64,000 nt of DNA from Mycolicibacterium flavescens (GCF_001722335.1 NZ_MIHA01000002.1:310001-374000), one strand, 5' to 3'. Positions 1 through 9,314 are shown, numbered from the stretch's first letter. Notes: generated from the sequence alone by a model not told the origin. Program-made: numbers and translations.

Positions 1-304
1 CCCGCAGGATCATCGTCACCAGGATCAGCAGCAGCGGCAGATACAGGCCGGAGAACATCGTCGCGTACCAGTCGGGGAACGCGGCGAACATCGCACCGCC
101 TGCGGTGATCAGCCACACTTCGTTGCCGTCCCACACCGGTCCGATGGTGTTGAGCGCGGCCCGCCGGTGCCGCTCGGATTCGGCGCCGCCTGCGCGCCCG
201 AAGAAGCTCATCAGCATGCCGACGCCGAAGTCGAATCCTTCGAGGACGAAGAACCCGACGAACAGGCCCGCCATCACCACGAACCAGATGTCCGGTAACG
301 CCAT
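1..304 (-). CDS. cydB: Cytochrome bd oxidase subunit II (CydB), 3' part cut by window edge
   Basis: Partial membrane subunit of the cytochrome bd quinol oxidase, which reduces oxygen at low tension and passes electrons from menaquinol. About 101 N-terminal codons are visible. The ATG at 302-304 follows an AAAGGAG ribosome site and lies 17 bases after the cydA stop. The translation starts MALPDIWFVVMAGLFVGFF and contains the family motifs GFDFGVGM near residue 25 and WDGNEVWLITAGGAMFAAFP near residue 60. It is co-directional with cydA, the usual cydAB order; cydDC would be expected beyond the window edge as in M. tuberculosis. Confidence 0.95.
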   Translation of the reverse strand, partial: MALPDIWFVVMAGLFVGFFVLEGFDFGVGMLMSFFGRAGGAESERHRRAALNTIGPVWDGNEVWLITAGGAMFAAFPDWYATMFSGLYLPLLLILVTMILR

Positions 305-320
305 TGCTGCTCAACTCCTT

Positions 321-1769
321 TCAGTACGCGAACGAGAGCGGGGCGACATCGTCGCCGCCCGGCGGCAGCGGTGGGGCCGGTTCGCTGTCGTGCTCCTGAG
401 GCCCTTCGATGGTGTAGCGGCGGATGAGCCAGAACCACACGACCGCGAGCGCGCCGTAGATCACGGTGAAGGTGACCAACGACAGCACGACCATGCCGAC
501 CGGGTGGCCGGACACGCCGTCGGCGACGGTGAGCCGGATCATCGGGTCACCGGTCGGGTTCGGTACCACCACCCACGGCTGGCGGCCCATCTCGGTGAAC
601 ACCCATCCGGCGCTGTTGGCCAGGAACGGGGTGGGCAGCGTCACCAGCGCGAAGCGAGAGAACCACCGGGACCGGGGGATTCGGCCGCCGCGGGTCAGCC
701 AGAGCACGGTCAGCGCGAACAACGCGGGAACCGCGAGCAGTCCGATCATCGCGCGAAAGGCCCAGTAGGTCACGAACAGGTTCGGCCGGTAGTCGCCCGG
801 CCCGAACTTCTCGACGTACTGCTGCTGCAGGTCCTCCACACCCTCGAGGCGGACACCCTCGAATTCGCCCTTGGCGAGGATCGGTAACACGTAGGGCACC
901 TCGATGAGGTGGATGACGCCGTCGCAGTTGTTGTGGGTTCCCACGGTCAGCACCGAGAACGCCGGGTCGGTTTCGGTGTGGCACAGGGATTCAGCGGAGG
1001 CCATCTTCATCGGCTGCTGTTCGAACATCAGCTTGCCCTGCACGTCGCCTGTGACCGCGAGGCCGACGGCCGAAACTAGTACGACCACGGCGCCCATCAT
1101 CGCGGCGGGCCGAAACATGGTGCGGGCCTTCTCGTCTTGGTGAGACCGGACCATCCACCATGCGCAGACGGCTGCGACGAAGGCACCCGCGGTGAGGAAC
1201 GCGCCGAACACCGCGTGGGAGAAGGCCGCGATCGCGGTGTTGTTGGTGAACAGCGCCACGATGCTGGTCAATTCGGCGCGACCGGTGTCCGGGTTCACCC
1301 GCGCGCCGACCGGGTGCTGCATCCAGGAGTTCGCGGCGATGATGAAGAAAGCCGACAGGTTCACCGCGATCGCGACGACCCAGATGCACGCGAGGTGGAC
1401 CAGCCGCGGCAGCCGGGTCCACCCGAAGATCCACAGCCCCAAAAACGTCGACTCGAAGAAGAACGCGGCCAGCCCCTCCATGGCGAGCGGGGCACCGAAG
1501 ACGTCGCCGACGAACCGCGAGTACTCACTCCAGTTCATCCCGAACTGGAATTCCTGCACGATCCCGGTCGCCACGCCGAGCGCGAAGTTGATCAGGAACA
1601 GCTTGCCGAAGAAACGCGTCAAGCGGTACCAGGCCGGGTTGCCTGTCAGCACCCACGCGGTCTGCATACCGGCGATCAGCGGCGCCAGGCCGATGGTCAG
1701 CGGGACAAAGATGAAGTGATAGACGGTGGTGATCCCGAACTGCCACCGCGACACATCCAGCGTGTCCAT
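321..1769 (-). CDS. cydA: Cytochrome bd ubiquinol/menaquinol oxidase subunit I (CydA)
   Basis: Large haem-bearing subunit of cytochrome bd oxidase, 482 residues, integral membrane. Visible landmarks are the N-terminal haem ligand His in YHFIFVPLTIG (about residue 18), the second haem His in AAFSHAVFGAF, the quinol-site motif GRQPW preceded by FTEM (about residues 390-398), and several hydrophobic helices. The Q-loop is of the short type. ATG at 1769 is preceded by AGAGGGG. It heads the cydAB transcript. Upstream, AGCCTA at 1797-1802 (TAGGCT on the coding strand) could be the -10 element, and a CRP-like site at 1826-1841 sits about 43 bases before the implied transcription start. Orthologue of Rv1623c by family and context. 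Confidence 0.97.
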   Translation of the reverse strand: MDTLDVSRWQFGITTVYHFIFVPLTIGLAPLIAGMQTAWVLTGNPAWYRLTRFFGKLFLINFALGVATGIVQEFQFGMNWSEYSRFVGDVFGAPLAMEGLAAFFFESTFLGLWIFGWTRLPRLVHLACIWVVAIAVNLSAFFIIAANSWMQHPVGARVNPDTGRAELTSIVALFTNNTAIAAFSHAVFGAFLTAGAFVAAVCAWWMVRSHQDEKARTMFRPAAMMGAVVVLVSAVGLAVTGDVQGKLMFEQQPMKMASAESLCHTETDPAFSVLTVGTHNNCDGVIHLIEVPYVLPILAKGEFEGVRLEGVEDLQQQYVEKFGPGDYRPNLFVTYWAFRAMIGLLAVPALFALTVLWLTRGGRIPRSRWFSRFALVTLPTPFLANSAGWVFTEMGRQPWVVVPNPTGDPMIRLTVADGVSGHPVGMVVLSLVTFTVIYGALAVVWFWLIRRYTIEGPQEHDSEPAPPLPPGGDDVAPLSFAY

Positions 1770-1825
1770 CGGCCCCTCTTTCGTGGCTGAGACACCAGCC
1801 TACGACAGGGTGTAGTAGATAGCAG

Positions 1826-1841
1826 TGTGCGTTAGCTCACC
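1826..1841 (-). promoter_or_regulatory. Candidate CRP (cAMP receptor protein) site upstream of cydA
   Basis: The sequence reads TGTGC-GTTAGC-TCACC, one change per half from the consensus TGTGA-N6-TCACA, with an intact GTG-N8-CAC core. Its centre is 64 bases from the cydA ATG and about 43 from the start implied by the TAGGCT -10 at 1802-1797, which fits class II activation. It overlaps the last codons of the neighbouring DUF308 gene. CRP control of cydAB is established in M. smegmatis; this particular site is inferred. Confidence 0.55.
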
Positions 1842-2446
1842 GCGGTGTCCTCGGCCGGTAAGGACGGGGATGCGGGCTCGTCGGTGCGGTTCCTGGAGGC
1901 CTTGCGGATCGCGAATGCGGACACGATCTCGAACAGGCCGAGCACGACCAGCGAGATCCCGGCGACGACCGTCAGGATCGCCAGCGATTCAAACGGTGCA
2001 GCGAGCATCACCACACCGGCGATCAGGCTGACGACGCCGGTGAAGATCTCCCACGCGCGGCCCGGCAACGTGGGGTCGCTGATTGCCGACACCGCTGTCG
2101 CGACGCCGCGGAAGATGAAGCCGATACCGATCCAGATCGCCAGCAGCAGAATCGACTCCTGCAAACTGCGGAAGCACAGCACGGCAAGGATCAGCGCCGC
2201 GGCGCCGGAGATGAAGAGCAAGACGCGGCCGCCGGCGGAGACGTGCAGGCTGAAGGCGAAAATCACCTGGCTGATGCCGGCGATCAGCAGGTAGGCGCCG
2301 AAGAAGATCGCCGCGATGACAATCGTCTTGCCTGGCCAGAGCCAGACCAGGACGCCGAGAATGACCGCGAGGATTCCCGAGACGAGCGTGGTCTTCCACA
2401 AATGTTGCAGCAGGCTGGGAGGGGTGGTACTTGCGGGGCTTTCCAT
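1832..2446 (-). CDS. HdeD/DUF308 family membrane protein
   Basis: A 204-residue integral membrane protein with about six hydrophobic helices, matching the DUF308 (HdeD) family: repeated units such as ILAVILGVLVWLWPG and the IGIGFIFRGVATAVSAI stretch, with a short polar C-terminus. The family name comes from E. coli acid resistance, but its biochemical role here is unknown. The chosen ATG at 2446 begins MESPASTTPPS; the reading frame stays open for 84 codons upstream, but that extension is Arg/Cys-rich and not membrane-like. Position beside cydA matches Rv1624c of M. tuberculosis. It is transcribed divergently from the DUF732 gene. Confidence 0.85.
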   Translation of the reverse strand: MESPASTTPPSLLQHLWKTTLVSGILAVILGVLVWLWPGKTIVIAAIFFGAYLLIAGISQVIFAFSLHVSAGGRVLLFISGAAALILAVLCFRSLQESILLLAIWIGIGFIFRGVATAVSAISDPTLPGRAWEIFTGVVSLIAGVVMLAAPFESLAILTVVAGISLVVLGLFEIVSAFAIRKASRNRTDEPASPSLPAEDTAVS

Positions 2447-2682
2447 GGCCGAAGTTTGGCACAGTGGGGTGGACGTGCTGTCGCATTCCGGTATCGATTC
2501 GGTGCGTAATCGGCATCGCGCAAACAATTGCCGCGTGTCCGCGCAAATTCGGGGACCGGCGACCCGACAGCGGGATTGGCGGTAACGCGCGAACCGTTGG
2601 GTACGATGTGTTTTCTGAACGCCCGCCTCGAGCACATCTCGGACACCTCGGCGGGCAAACATTACGCAGGCGAGGAGTGACC

Positions 2683-3033
2683 ATGGCATCGACGGCACCG
2701 ACCGCGTGGCACCGAGGCGTAAGCGCCGCGGCGGCGGTTGCTCTGCTCGCTGTGGGCAGCGCGGCGATCCCCGTCGCCCCCGCGCACGCCCAGGAGGACA
2801 AGAACCAGACGTTCATCGACTTCCTGGATCAGAAACGGATCCCGTACAAGAACGAAACCACGGCGATCCGGATGGCCAAGGAGTTCTGCGTCGACGCGGT
2901 GCGGCAGGGAAATCCCGACTGGCTGGCAGGTTACAACCTGCAACACGCCGGCGGCTGGACCCAGACCGAGGCCGAAACCTTCGTCGAGGGGGCGGTCTAC
3001 GTGTACTGCCCGAAGGTCTGGGGCGTGGGGTAG
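2683..3033 (+). CDS. DUF732 family small exported protein
   Basis: A 116-residue protein of the DUF732 family, which is expanded in mycobacteria and has no known function. A signal peptide is clear: Arg/His-containing start, hydrophobic AAAVALLAVGSAAIPVA, then cleavage near AHAQ (about residue 37). The mature part keeps the DUF732 pattern with two cysteines (KEFCVDAV and YVYCPKV), probably a disulfide. ATG at 2683 has GAGGAG directly upstream. The frame is open from 2431, but the upstream part lacks coding character. It appears monocistronic, followed by 93 bases before the ABC operon. Confidence 0.88.
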   Translation: MASTAPTAWHRGVSAAAAVALLAVGSAAIPVAPAHAQEDKNQTFIDFLDQKRIPYKNETTAIRMAKEFCVDAVRQGNPDWLAGYNLQHAGGWTQTEAETFVEGAVYVYCPKVWGVG

Positions 3034-3126
3034 GCGCGCAATAGGCAGCCAGCGCGTTAGGTCTCTACTACTGTTCCGTTACCGGCGCTTCGCACCGGGT
3101 CCACGAGGCAGAAGGAAGAGGCACAC

Positions 3127-4053
3127 GTGTTTGGTGACTGTCAAAACCGTCGAGGGAAATTCTGGCGCTTCGCCGCGGTCTTTGCTGCGACCGGTGCGCT
3201 CGCCATGGCCGGCTGCGCGAGCGACACCGGCGGATCGGGTGGCGAGGAGACGAACGGTCAGCCACCGGCCGCCTCGGCGGAGAAGGTCGACGAGATCGCC
3301 AACACCGTGCCCGAGGCGATCAAGTCCTCCGGAGAGCTGACCATCGGCGTCAACATCCCGTATCCGCCCAACGAGTTCAAGGATCCCAGCGGCAAGATCG
3401 TCGGCTTCGACGTCGACCTGATGAACGCCATCGCCGCCACCCTCGGGTTGACCCCGGACTACCGCGAATCCGACTTCGCCAAGATCATCCCCTCGATCCA
3501 GGGTGGCACCTACGACGTGGGCATGTCGTCGTTCACCGACACCAAGGAGCGCGAGCAGTCGGTCGACTTCGTCACCTACTTCAACGCGGGCACGATGTGG
3601 GCGCAGCGGCCCGGCACCGGCATCGACCCGAACAACGCGTGCGGCAAGAAGGTGGCGGTGCAGGCCACCACCACGCAGGAGACCGAGGAACTGCCCGCCA
3701 AGAGCAAGGCCTGCACCGACGCGGGTAACCCGCCCATCGAGATCGTGCCCTTCGACGGTCAGGACGCCGCCACCAACGCGGTGGTGCTCGGGCAGGCCGA
3801 CGCGATGTCAGCGGACTCCCCGGTGACGTCGTACGCGATCAAACAGAACAACGGCAAGCTCGAACCGGCCGGCGACATCTTCGACTCGGCGCCGTACGGA
3901 TGGCCGGTGCAGAAGGGCTCGCCGCTGGCGCAGTCGCTGCAGAAGGCGCTCGAACACCTGATGGAGACCGGCACCTACGAAGAGATCGCGCGCAACTGGG
4001 GCGTCGAGAACGGGATGATCGACAAGCCCGTCATCAACGGCGCCGTCAACTGA
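3127..4053 (+). CDS. Polar amino-acid ABC transporter, substrate-binding lipoprotein
   Basis: Extracytoplasmic solute-binding protein of family 3 (SBP_bac_3), 308 residues, lipid-anchored. The GTG start at 3127 gives a basic N-terminus, a hydrophobic stretch AAVFAATGALAMA and a lipobox ending AMAGC at about residue 29. The mature domain has the family features GELTIGVNIPYPPNEF and GKIVGFDVDLMNAIAATLGL, and ends with a typical TYEEIARNWGVENG. It opens a three-gene operon with a permease (11-base gap) and an ATPase. Substrate is probably an amino acid such as glutamate, glutamine or arginine; the sequence does not fix it. Confidence 0.9.
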   Translation: MFGDCQNRRGKFWRFAAVFAATGALAMAGCASDTGGSGGEETNGQPPAASAEKVDEIANTVPEAIKSSGELTIGVNIPYPPNEFKDPSGKIVGFDVDLMNAIAATLGLTPDYRESDFAKIIPSIQGGTYDVGMSSFTDTKEREQSVDFVTYFNAGTMWAQRPGTGIDPNNACGKKVAVQATTTQETEELPAKSKACTDAGNPPIEIVPFDGQDAATNAVVLGQADAMSADSPVTSYAIKQNNGKLEPAGDIFDSAPYGWPVQKGSPLAQSLQKALEHLMETGTYEEIARNWGVENGMIDKPVINGAVN

Positions 4054-4063
4054 GGAAATCCAC

Positions 4064-4993
4064 ATGACCGATGTCGACACGCCGTCACCCACAGCCCCCG
4101 CCGCCATCGACGCCGTCCCGCTGCGTCACCCCTGGCGGTGGGTGGCGGCGGTCGTCATCGTCGTGCTGGCCGTGCTGTTCCTCTACGGCGCCGCCACCAA
4201 CGAGGCCTACCGGTGGTCGACGTACTGGGAGTACCTGTTCAACGAACGGGTGCTCGTGGTCGGGGTGGTCAACACCCTTCAGCTGACCATCTATTCGATG
4301 GTGCTGGCGATCGCGCTCGGCGTCCTGCTCGCGGTGATGCGGCTGTCTCCGAACCCGGTCTTCAAGGCAGTGTCGTGGGTCTATCTGTGGATCTTCCGCG
4401 GCACACCGGTGTACGTGCAGCTGGTGTTCTGGGGACTGCTGCCGACCATCTACCAGAACGTCCGGCTCGGGGTGCCGTTCGGGCCGGCGTTGCTCGAGAT
4501 CAACCTGCAGGCGTTGTCGATCCCGTTCCTGCTGGCAATCCTCGGGCTGGCCCTCAACGAGGCCGCCTACATGGCCGAGATCATCCGCGCGGGAATCAGT
4601 TCGGTGCCCGAAGGGCAGGCCGAGGCGTCGACCGCGCTGGGGATGTCGTGGGGGATGACGATGCGCCGCACCGTGCTTCCGCAGGCGATGCGGGTGATCA
4701 TCCCGCCCACCGGCAACGAGGTGATCAGCATGCTGAAGACCACGTCGCTGGTGACCGCCGTCCCGTTCACGCTGGACCTCTACGGCATCACGTCGCGCGA
4801 GATCGCCGCGCGCACATTCGAACCCGTTCCGCTGCTGCTGGTGGCCGCGACCTGGTATCTGGCGATCACCAGCGTGCTGATGATCGGTCAGTACTACCTC
4901 GAGCGCTACTACTCGCGCGGCGCGTCACGCAAGCTGACGACCAAGCAGCTCGAAGCGCTGGCCAAGGCGCAGATCGAGAACCCCGGAGCATGA
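4064..4993 (+). CDS. Amino-acid ABC transporter permease
   Basis: Membrane permease of the polar amino-acid uptake family, 309 residues. An N-terminal helix (residues about 25-45) is followed by a periplasmic segment and a BPD_transp_1 domain. The EAA loop that contacts the ATPase is visible as [20 protein letters not shown] with the downstream EASTALGM. A single permease gene is present, so the transporter is likely a homodimer in the membrane. It overlaps neither neighbour but is spaced tightly (10 bases after the binding protein, 1 base before the ATPase), indicating one transcript. Confidence 0.92.
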   Translation: MTDVDTPSPTAPAAIDAVPLRHPWRWVAAVVIVVLAVLFLYGAATNEAYRWSTYWEYLFNERVLVVGVVNTLQLTIYSMVLAIALGVLLAVMRLSPNPVFKAVSWVYLWIFRGTPVYVQLVFWGLLPTIYQNVRLGVPFGPALLEINLQALSIPFLLAILGLALNEAAYMAEIIRAGISSVPEGQAEASTALGMSWGMTMRRTVLPQAMRVIIPPTGNEVISMLKTTSLVTAVPFTLDLYGITSREIAARTFEPVPLLLVAATWYLAITSVLMIGQYYLERYYSRGASRKLTTKQLEALAKAQIENPGA

Positions 4994-4994
4994 G

Positions 4995-5756
4995 ATGACA
5001 CCGATGGTCAAAGCCGAGCAGGTGTGCAAGAGCTTCGGCGCTCTCGAGGTGCTGAAGGGCATCACGCTGGAGATCGGCCGCGGCGAGGTGCTGTGCATGG
5101 TGGGCCCGTCGGGTTCCGGCAAGTCCACGTTCCTTCGCTGCATCAACCACCTCGAGCAGGTCAACGCCGGCCGGCTCTACGTCGACGGCGAACTCATCGG
5201 CTATCGCGAGCGCGGCAACAAGCTGCACCAGATGTCGCCGCGCGACGCGGCCAAACAGCGCCGCGAGATCGGGATGGTGTTCCAGCACTTCAACTTGTTC
5301 CCGCACCGCACGGCGCTACAGAACGTGATCGAGGCGCCGATCCACGTCAAGCGGATGAAGAAGGACGCCGCGATCGCCCGGGGCCGCGACCTGCTCGACC
5401 AGGTGGGGCTGTCGGCCAAGGCCGACGCGTACCCCGCGCAGTTGTCGGGCGGGCAGCAGCAGCGGGTGGCGATTGCCCGCGCGCTTGCGATGAACCCGAA
5501 GCTGATGCTGTTCGACGAGCCCACCTCCGCGCTCGATCCCGAACTCGTGGGTGAGGTGCTCGAGGTGATGAAAAAGCTTGCCGCCGAGGGTATGACGATG
5601 GTGGTGGTGACCCACGAGATGGGGTTCGCCCGCGAGGTCGCCAACCACCTGGTGTTCATGGACGGCGGCGTGGTGGTGGAGGCAGGGCCGCCCCGCGAAG
5701 TGCTCAGCAACCCGAAACACGAACGCACGAAGGCGTTTCTGTCCAAGGTGCTGTAG
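4995..5756 (+). CDS. Amino-acid ABC transporter ATP-binding protein (GlnQ type)
   Basis: Cytoplasmic ATPase of the amino-acid importer, 253 residues. Walker A is GPSGSGKST near residue 36, the ABC signature is LSGGQQQR near 153, Walker B is [14 protein letters not shown] near 173, and the switch histidine is in [10 protein letters not shown]. The length is normal for the family. It completes the binding protein-permease-ATPase operon begun at 3127. The insert [16 protein letters not shown] before the Q-loop is seen in GlnQ relatives acting with ectoine or basic amino-acid carriers, but it does not define the substrate. Confidence 0.93.
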   Translation: MTPMVKAEQVCKSFGALEVLKGITLEIGRGEVLCMVGPSGSGKSTFLRCINHLEQVNAGRLYVDGELIGYRERGNKLHQMSPRDAAKQRREIGMVFQHFNLFPHRTALQNVIEAPIHVKRMKKDAAIARGRDLLDQVGLSAKADAYPAQLSGGQQQRVAIARALAMNPKLMLFDEPTSALDPELVGEVLEVMKKLAAEGMTMVVVTHEMGFAREVANHLVFMDGGVVVEAGPPREVLSNPKHERTKAFLSKVL

Positions 5757-5760
5757 CCCG

Positions 5761-6885
5761 ATGCGGACTGGTGCGCCGGACCCGGCCACGCCGCTGTGGC
5801 GCGCAGCCCAGGTGTTCCGGCTGCTCAGCTGCCTGTACGCGCTCGGGTTCCAGGTGTCGGTCAACGACGACCTGGACCGCCCGGGCCTGGCGTGGCTGCT
5901 GTTCGCGGTGCTGCTGGCGTGGAGCGCACTGTGCGCACTGGCCTATCTGCAGGGGTTCGGCAGACGCTGGTCGTGGGTGCTGGCCGAGATCGCGGTCGTC
6001 GTCGCGTTGATCCTGTCCACCGAGGTGGTCGCGTCGGCGCAGTGGGCCTTCGACAACCAGTCCTGGCCGACGACGCTGTGGGCCACCAACGCCACGATCT
6101 CGGCGGCCATCGTCTCCGGCCCGATCGCGGGCATGGCGACCGGGCTGGCGGTGATGGCGGCCAGCACCGCAGTCAAAGGCTTCATCAACTACGACCTGGG
6201 CCGCAACGCGACGATCGTGATCGAACTCGCCGTCGGGCTGGCGGTCGGGATGGCCGCCCAGACCGCGCGGCGCGCCCACGCCGAACTCGAGGAGGCCGCG
6301 CGGCTGGCCGCGGCGCACCAGGAGCGCGAACGGTTGTCCAGGGAGGTGCACGACGGGGCGATCCAGGTGCTTGCCCTGGTGTCGCGGCGCGGTCGGGAAA
6401 TCGGCGGGGCGACAGCCGAACTGGCCGAGCTCGCCGGCCAGCAGGAGCGGGCGCTGCGGCGGCTGGTCAGCTCGGCGGCCGAACCGAGCGTCGGATCACT
6501 GACCGACGTGGGTGCGCTGCTGCGCCAACGCGCCTCCGACCGCGTCTCGGTGAGCCTGCCCGCCGAACCGGTACTGCTGGAGGCCGGCGTCGCGGCCGAG
6601 CTGGCGGCGGCGGCCACCAACGCGCTGGACAACGTGGCCGCACATGCCGGCCCCGACGCGCGCGCCTACGTGCTGGTCGAGGACCTCGGCGACGCGGTGA
6701 CGGTCAGTATCCGCGACGACGGTGCCGGAATCCCGGACGGCCGCCTCGATGAAGCCCTGCGCGAGGGTCGCGTCGGGGTGTCCAAATCGATTGTGGGACG
6801 GATGGAATGGCTCGGTGGCAGCGCCAAGCTGACTACCGGGGCGGGAAGCGGGACGGAATGGGAACTGACGGTACCCCGACGGTGA
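5761..6885 (+). CDS. NarL-type sensor histidine kinase
   Basis: Membrane histidine kinase of the HisKA_3 class, 374 residues. About five to six hydrophobic helices occupy residues 12-165, with no large extracellular domain, so the signal is probably sensed in or at the membrane. The phosphorylated histidine is His197 in SREVHDGAIQVL, and the ATPase region shows the N box ATNALDNVAAHA and the G box DDGAGIPDG. It starts 4 bases after the ABC ATPase and overlaps its response regulator, so these may be co-transcribed. The signal is not known. Confidence 0.88.
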   Translation: MRTGAPDPATPLWRAAQVFRLLSCLYALGFQVSVNDDLDRPGLAWLLFAVLLAWSALCALAYLQGFGRRWSWVLAEIAVVVALILSTEVVASAQWAFDNQSWPTTLWATNATISAAIVSGPIAGMATGLAVMAASTAVKGFINYDLGRNATIVIELAVGLAVGMAAQTARRAHAELEEAARLAAAHQERERLSREVHDGAIQVLALVSRRGREIGGATAELAELAGQQERALRRLVSSAAEPSVGSLTDVGALLRQRASDRVSVSLPAEPVLLEAGVAAELAAAATNALDNVAAHAGPDARAYVLVEDLGDAVTVSIRDDGAGIPDGRLDEALREGRVGVSKSIVGRMEWLGGSAKLTTGAGSGTEWELTVPRR

Positions 6886-7508
6886 TGGTGGTCGACGACC
6901 ATCCGATCTGGCGCGACGCGGTGGCCCGCGATCTCGAAGAGGACGGCTTCACCGTGGTGGCGACCGCGGACGGCGTCGGTGCCGCGCGCCGACGCGCCGG
7001 CGCGGTGCGGCCCGACGTCGTGCTGATGGACATGCGCCTGGCCGACGGCGACGGTGCACAGGCGACCGCGGAGGTGCTGGCCGTCTCACCGTCGTCGCGG
7101 GTGCTGGTGCTCTCGGCATCCGACGAACGCGAGGACGTGCTGCAGGCCGTCAAGGCCGGCGCCACCGGCTATCTCGTGAAGAGCGCATCCAAACAGGAAC
7201 TCGGGGACGCGGTACGCGCCACCGCCGACGGGCGCGCGGTGTTCACTCCGGGCCTCGCCGGCCTGGTGCTCGGCGAGTACCGGCGTATCGCACAGGACCC
7301 GGGCCCGGAGACGCCGAGCCTCACCGAACGCGAGACCGAGATCCTGCGGTACGTCGCGAAGGGGTTGACGGCCAAGCAGATCGCGGCGCGGCTGTCGCTG
7401 AGCCACCGCACCGTCGAGAACCACGTGCAGGCCACGTTCCGCAAACTGCAGGTCGCCAACCGGGTGGAACTGGCGCGCTACGCGATCGAACACGGCCTGG
7501 ACGAGTAG
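6858..7508 (+). CDS. NarL/LuxR-family response regulator
   Basis: DNA-binding response regulator, 216 residues, partner of the kinase at 5761. The receiver domain has the acidic pair VVDDH, phosphoacceptor Asp58 in VVLMDMRLAD and the conserved Lys in GYLVKSAS. The C-terminal LuxR-type helix-turn-helix runs from LTERETEILRYVAKGLT to RTVENHVQATFRKL. The ATG at 6858 overlaps the kinase gene by 28 bases; an alternative ATG at 6885 overlaps the kinase TGA and would remove nine residues. Either way translation is probably coupled. Target genes are unknown. Confidence 0.88.
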   Translation: MGTDGTPTVMVVDDHPIWRDAVARDLEEDGFTVVATADGVGAARRRAGAVRPDVVLMDMRLADGDGAQATAEVLAVSPSSRVLVLSASDEREDVLQAVKAGATGYLVKSASKQELGDAVRATADGRAVFTPGLAGLVLGEYRRIAQDPGPETPSLTERETEILRYVAKGLTAKQIAARLSLSHRTVENHVQATFRKLQVANRVELARYAIEHGLDE

Positions 7509-7552
7509 TCCTACTCATCCGCGGGGCCGTGTGCGGCTGTGACGATGTCCGC

Positions 7553-9259
7553 ATGACCCAACCGCACGCCGTCATCGCCCGGATATCGGCCGACGTGACC
7601 GCATTGAACGCCTACCTCGGCAGGGTGTCCGCGGACCTGACCGAACTGCAGCGCATGCTCTCGTCGGCGCCGCCCGTGTACGCCCCACCCGCGCCCGTGT
7701 CGCCGGCGCCACCGCAGATGCCCGCCCCGCCGGCGCCTGTGCCGTCGACGCCCCGCGGGGAGGGCTGGATCGGGAAACTGCTCGCCGTCGCGGGTGTGGC
7801 GGTCACGCTGATCGGTGTCGTGCTGCTGCTCGTCCTGGCTGCGCAGGCCGGCATCCTGCGTCCGGAGGTGCGCGTGGCCGCCGGCGCTGTGCTGGCCGGC
7901 GCGCTGGTGGCCGCGGCGCATCGGTTGCACAGCCGGCAGGGCGGACGCACCGGGGCGGTCGCGTTGGCGGCCACCGGCGTTGCGGCGGCGTACATGGATG
8001 TCATCGCCGTCACGACCATCTATGAGTGGCTGCCCGCACCGGCCGGGTTGATCCTGGCCGCGCTCATCGGCGGCGGCGGTCTGACCTTGGCCCGCCACTG
8101 GGACGCCGAGTCTCTGGGCCTGCTGGTGCTGGTGCCGCTGCTGATCCTGGCCCCGGTCGTCGCCGGCGGTGTCACGCTGCTGTTGATCGCGTTCATGCTG
8201 GCGATCTCGGCGGCGTCGCTGCCGGTGCAACTGGGCAGGGACTGGCTGGGGCTGCACGGTGCGCGCACGGCAGCGGCCTCGCTGCCGCTGCTGGTCGCGT
8301 TGGTCGGGGTGTACTTCGATGACGGACGCGATCCCTGGCTCGCAGGCGCCTGCGGTATCGCCGCGCTGCTGGCCTTCACCGGGGCCCTGCTCCTGCTGCC
8401 GCGGACCGCCAACAAATCGGTGATGGCCGTGCTGACCGCGGGCGGCGTGCTGCCGGTGCTGTGTGCCGGATTGGCGGTCGACCGGTGGGCGGCGGCGTTG
8501 ATGGCCGCGGCGCTGGCGGCCGCGCTGCTGGCGATCGTGCTGGCAGGTGACGAGCTGCCCGGAGTGGACACCGAGGTGCGGCGGATCTGGAGTGTGCTGG
8601 CAGCGTTGTCGGCGTTGGTCGGCGTGCTGGTCGCGTTCGACGGCCGGATCGCGGGTCCGGTGTTGCTCGTGATGGCGCTGCTGGTGGCGGCGACGGGTCG
8701 CCGGTCTGCGGTGGCGAGGGTGTGCGCCTTCGGCTTCGCGGCAATCGGTGCGGCGCACTACCTGTACTTCTCGCCGCCGGCCGCGGTGATGTACCCGACG
8801 GAATTCACGGCCGCGGAGGGTGTTTCGACGCTGATCGGCAGTGTGCTCGTGGTGGCGTGCGCAGCGACGCTGATGTGGGCACTGCCGCGGCGGGACTTCG
8901 CGGCGTGGGCGGGCACGGCGCTCGCGTGCGGCTACGCCGTCACCCAGTTCACCGTCACCGCCGGCGTTCTGATCGGCGGGACCGACGGCGGCTTCTTCGC
9001 CGGGCACATGGCGGCGACGATCTTCTGGATCGCGTTGGCGGCGGCGCTGTTCGCCTACGCGGCGCGCCTGCCGCGTGCGGACCGGTCGCTGCCGATCGGG
9101 GCGGGGCTGGCGGTGGTCGCGGCGGCGATGGCCAAACTGTTCCTCTTCGATCTCGGCACGCTCGACGGCATCTTCCGGGTGGGAGTCTTCATCGTCGTCG
9201 GCCTGACCCTGCTCGGCATGGGCGCCGGTTACGCCCGCCTTCTGGAAAGGCGGATGTGA
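7553..9259 (+). CDS. DUF2339 family polytopic membrane protein
   Basis: A 568-residue membrane protein. The N-terminus (residues 1-30) is helical and polar, then comes a Pro/Ala-rich linker (PPAPVSPAPPQMPAPPAPVP), followed by about 14 closely spaced hydrophobic helices to the C-terminus. This layout fits DUF2339, a bacterial family of unknown function. ATG at 7553 gives MTQPHAVIARISAD; the track-length frame opens 24 bases earlier but without support. It follows the response regulator by 44 bases and could be in the same transcript, which would make it a candidate target or partner of that two-component system. Confidence 0.8.
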   Translation: MTQPHAVIARISADVTALNAYLGRVSADLTELQRMLSSAPPVYAPPAPVSPAPPQMPAPPAPVPSTPRGEGWIGKLLAVAGVAVTLIGVVLLLVLAAQAGILRPEVRVAAGAVLAGALVAAAHRLHSRQGGRTGAVALAATGVAAAYMDVIAVTTIYEWLPAPAGLILAALIGGGGLTLARHWDAESLGLLVLVPLLILAPVVAGGVTLLLIAFMLAISAASLPVQLGRDWLGLHGARTAAASLPLLVALVGVYFDDGRDPWLAGACGIAALLAFTGALLLLPRTANKSVMAVLTAGGVLPVLCAGLAVDRWAAALMAAALAAALLAIVLAGDELPGVDTEVRRIWSVLAALSALVGVLVAFDGRIAGPVLLVMALLVAATGRRSAVARVCAFGFAAIGAAHYLYFSPPAAVMYPTEFTAAEGVSTLIGSVLVVACAATLMWALPRRDFAAWAGTALACGYAVTQFTVTAGVLIGGTDGGFFAGHMAATIFWIALAAALFAYAARLPRADRSLPIGAGLAVVAAAMAKLFLFDLGTLDGIFRVGVFIVVGLTLLGMGAGYARLLERRM

Positions 9260-9273
9260 CCAACCTCATATGA

Positions 9274-9296
9274 TAAACTGGACTTAGTCCAATTTA
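9274..9296. promoter_or_regulatory. Near-perfect palindromic operator upstream of dps
   Basis: A 23-base AT-rich palindrome centred on 9285. The inner 13 bases TGGACTTAGTCCA are perfectly symmetrical; one mismatched pair (9278/9292) separates them from symmetrical TAAA/TTTA arms. It ends 18 bases before the dps ATG, where it would overlap the promoter. Symmetry and AT-rich arms suggest a Fur/PerR-type peroxide or iron regulator (FurA is a candidate). It does not match the IdeR consensus TTAGGTTAGGCTAACCTAA. The regulator identity is inferred. Confidence 0.6.
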
Positions 9297-9314
9297 GGAG
9301 GCGTTGAAGAGGAC

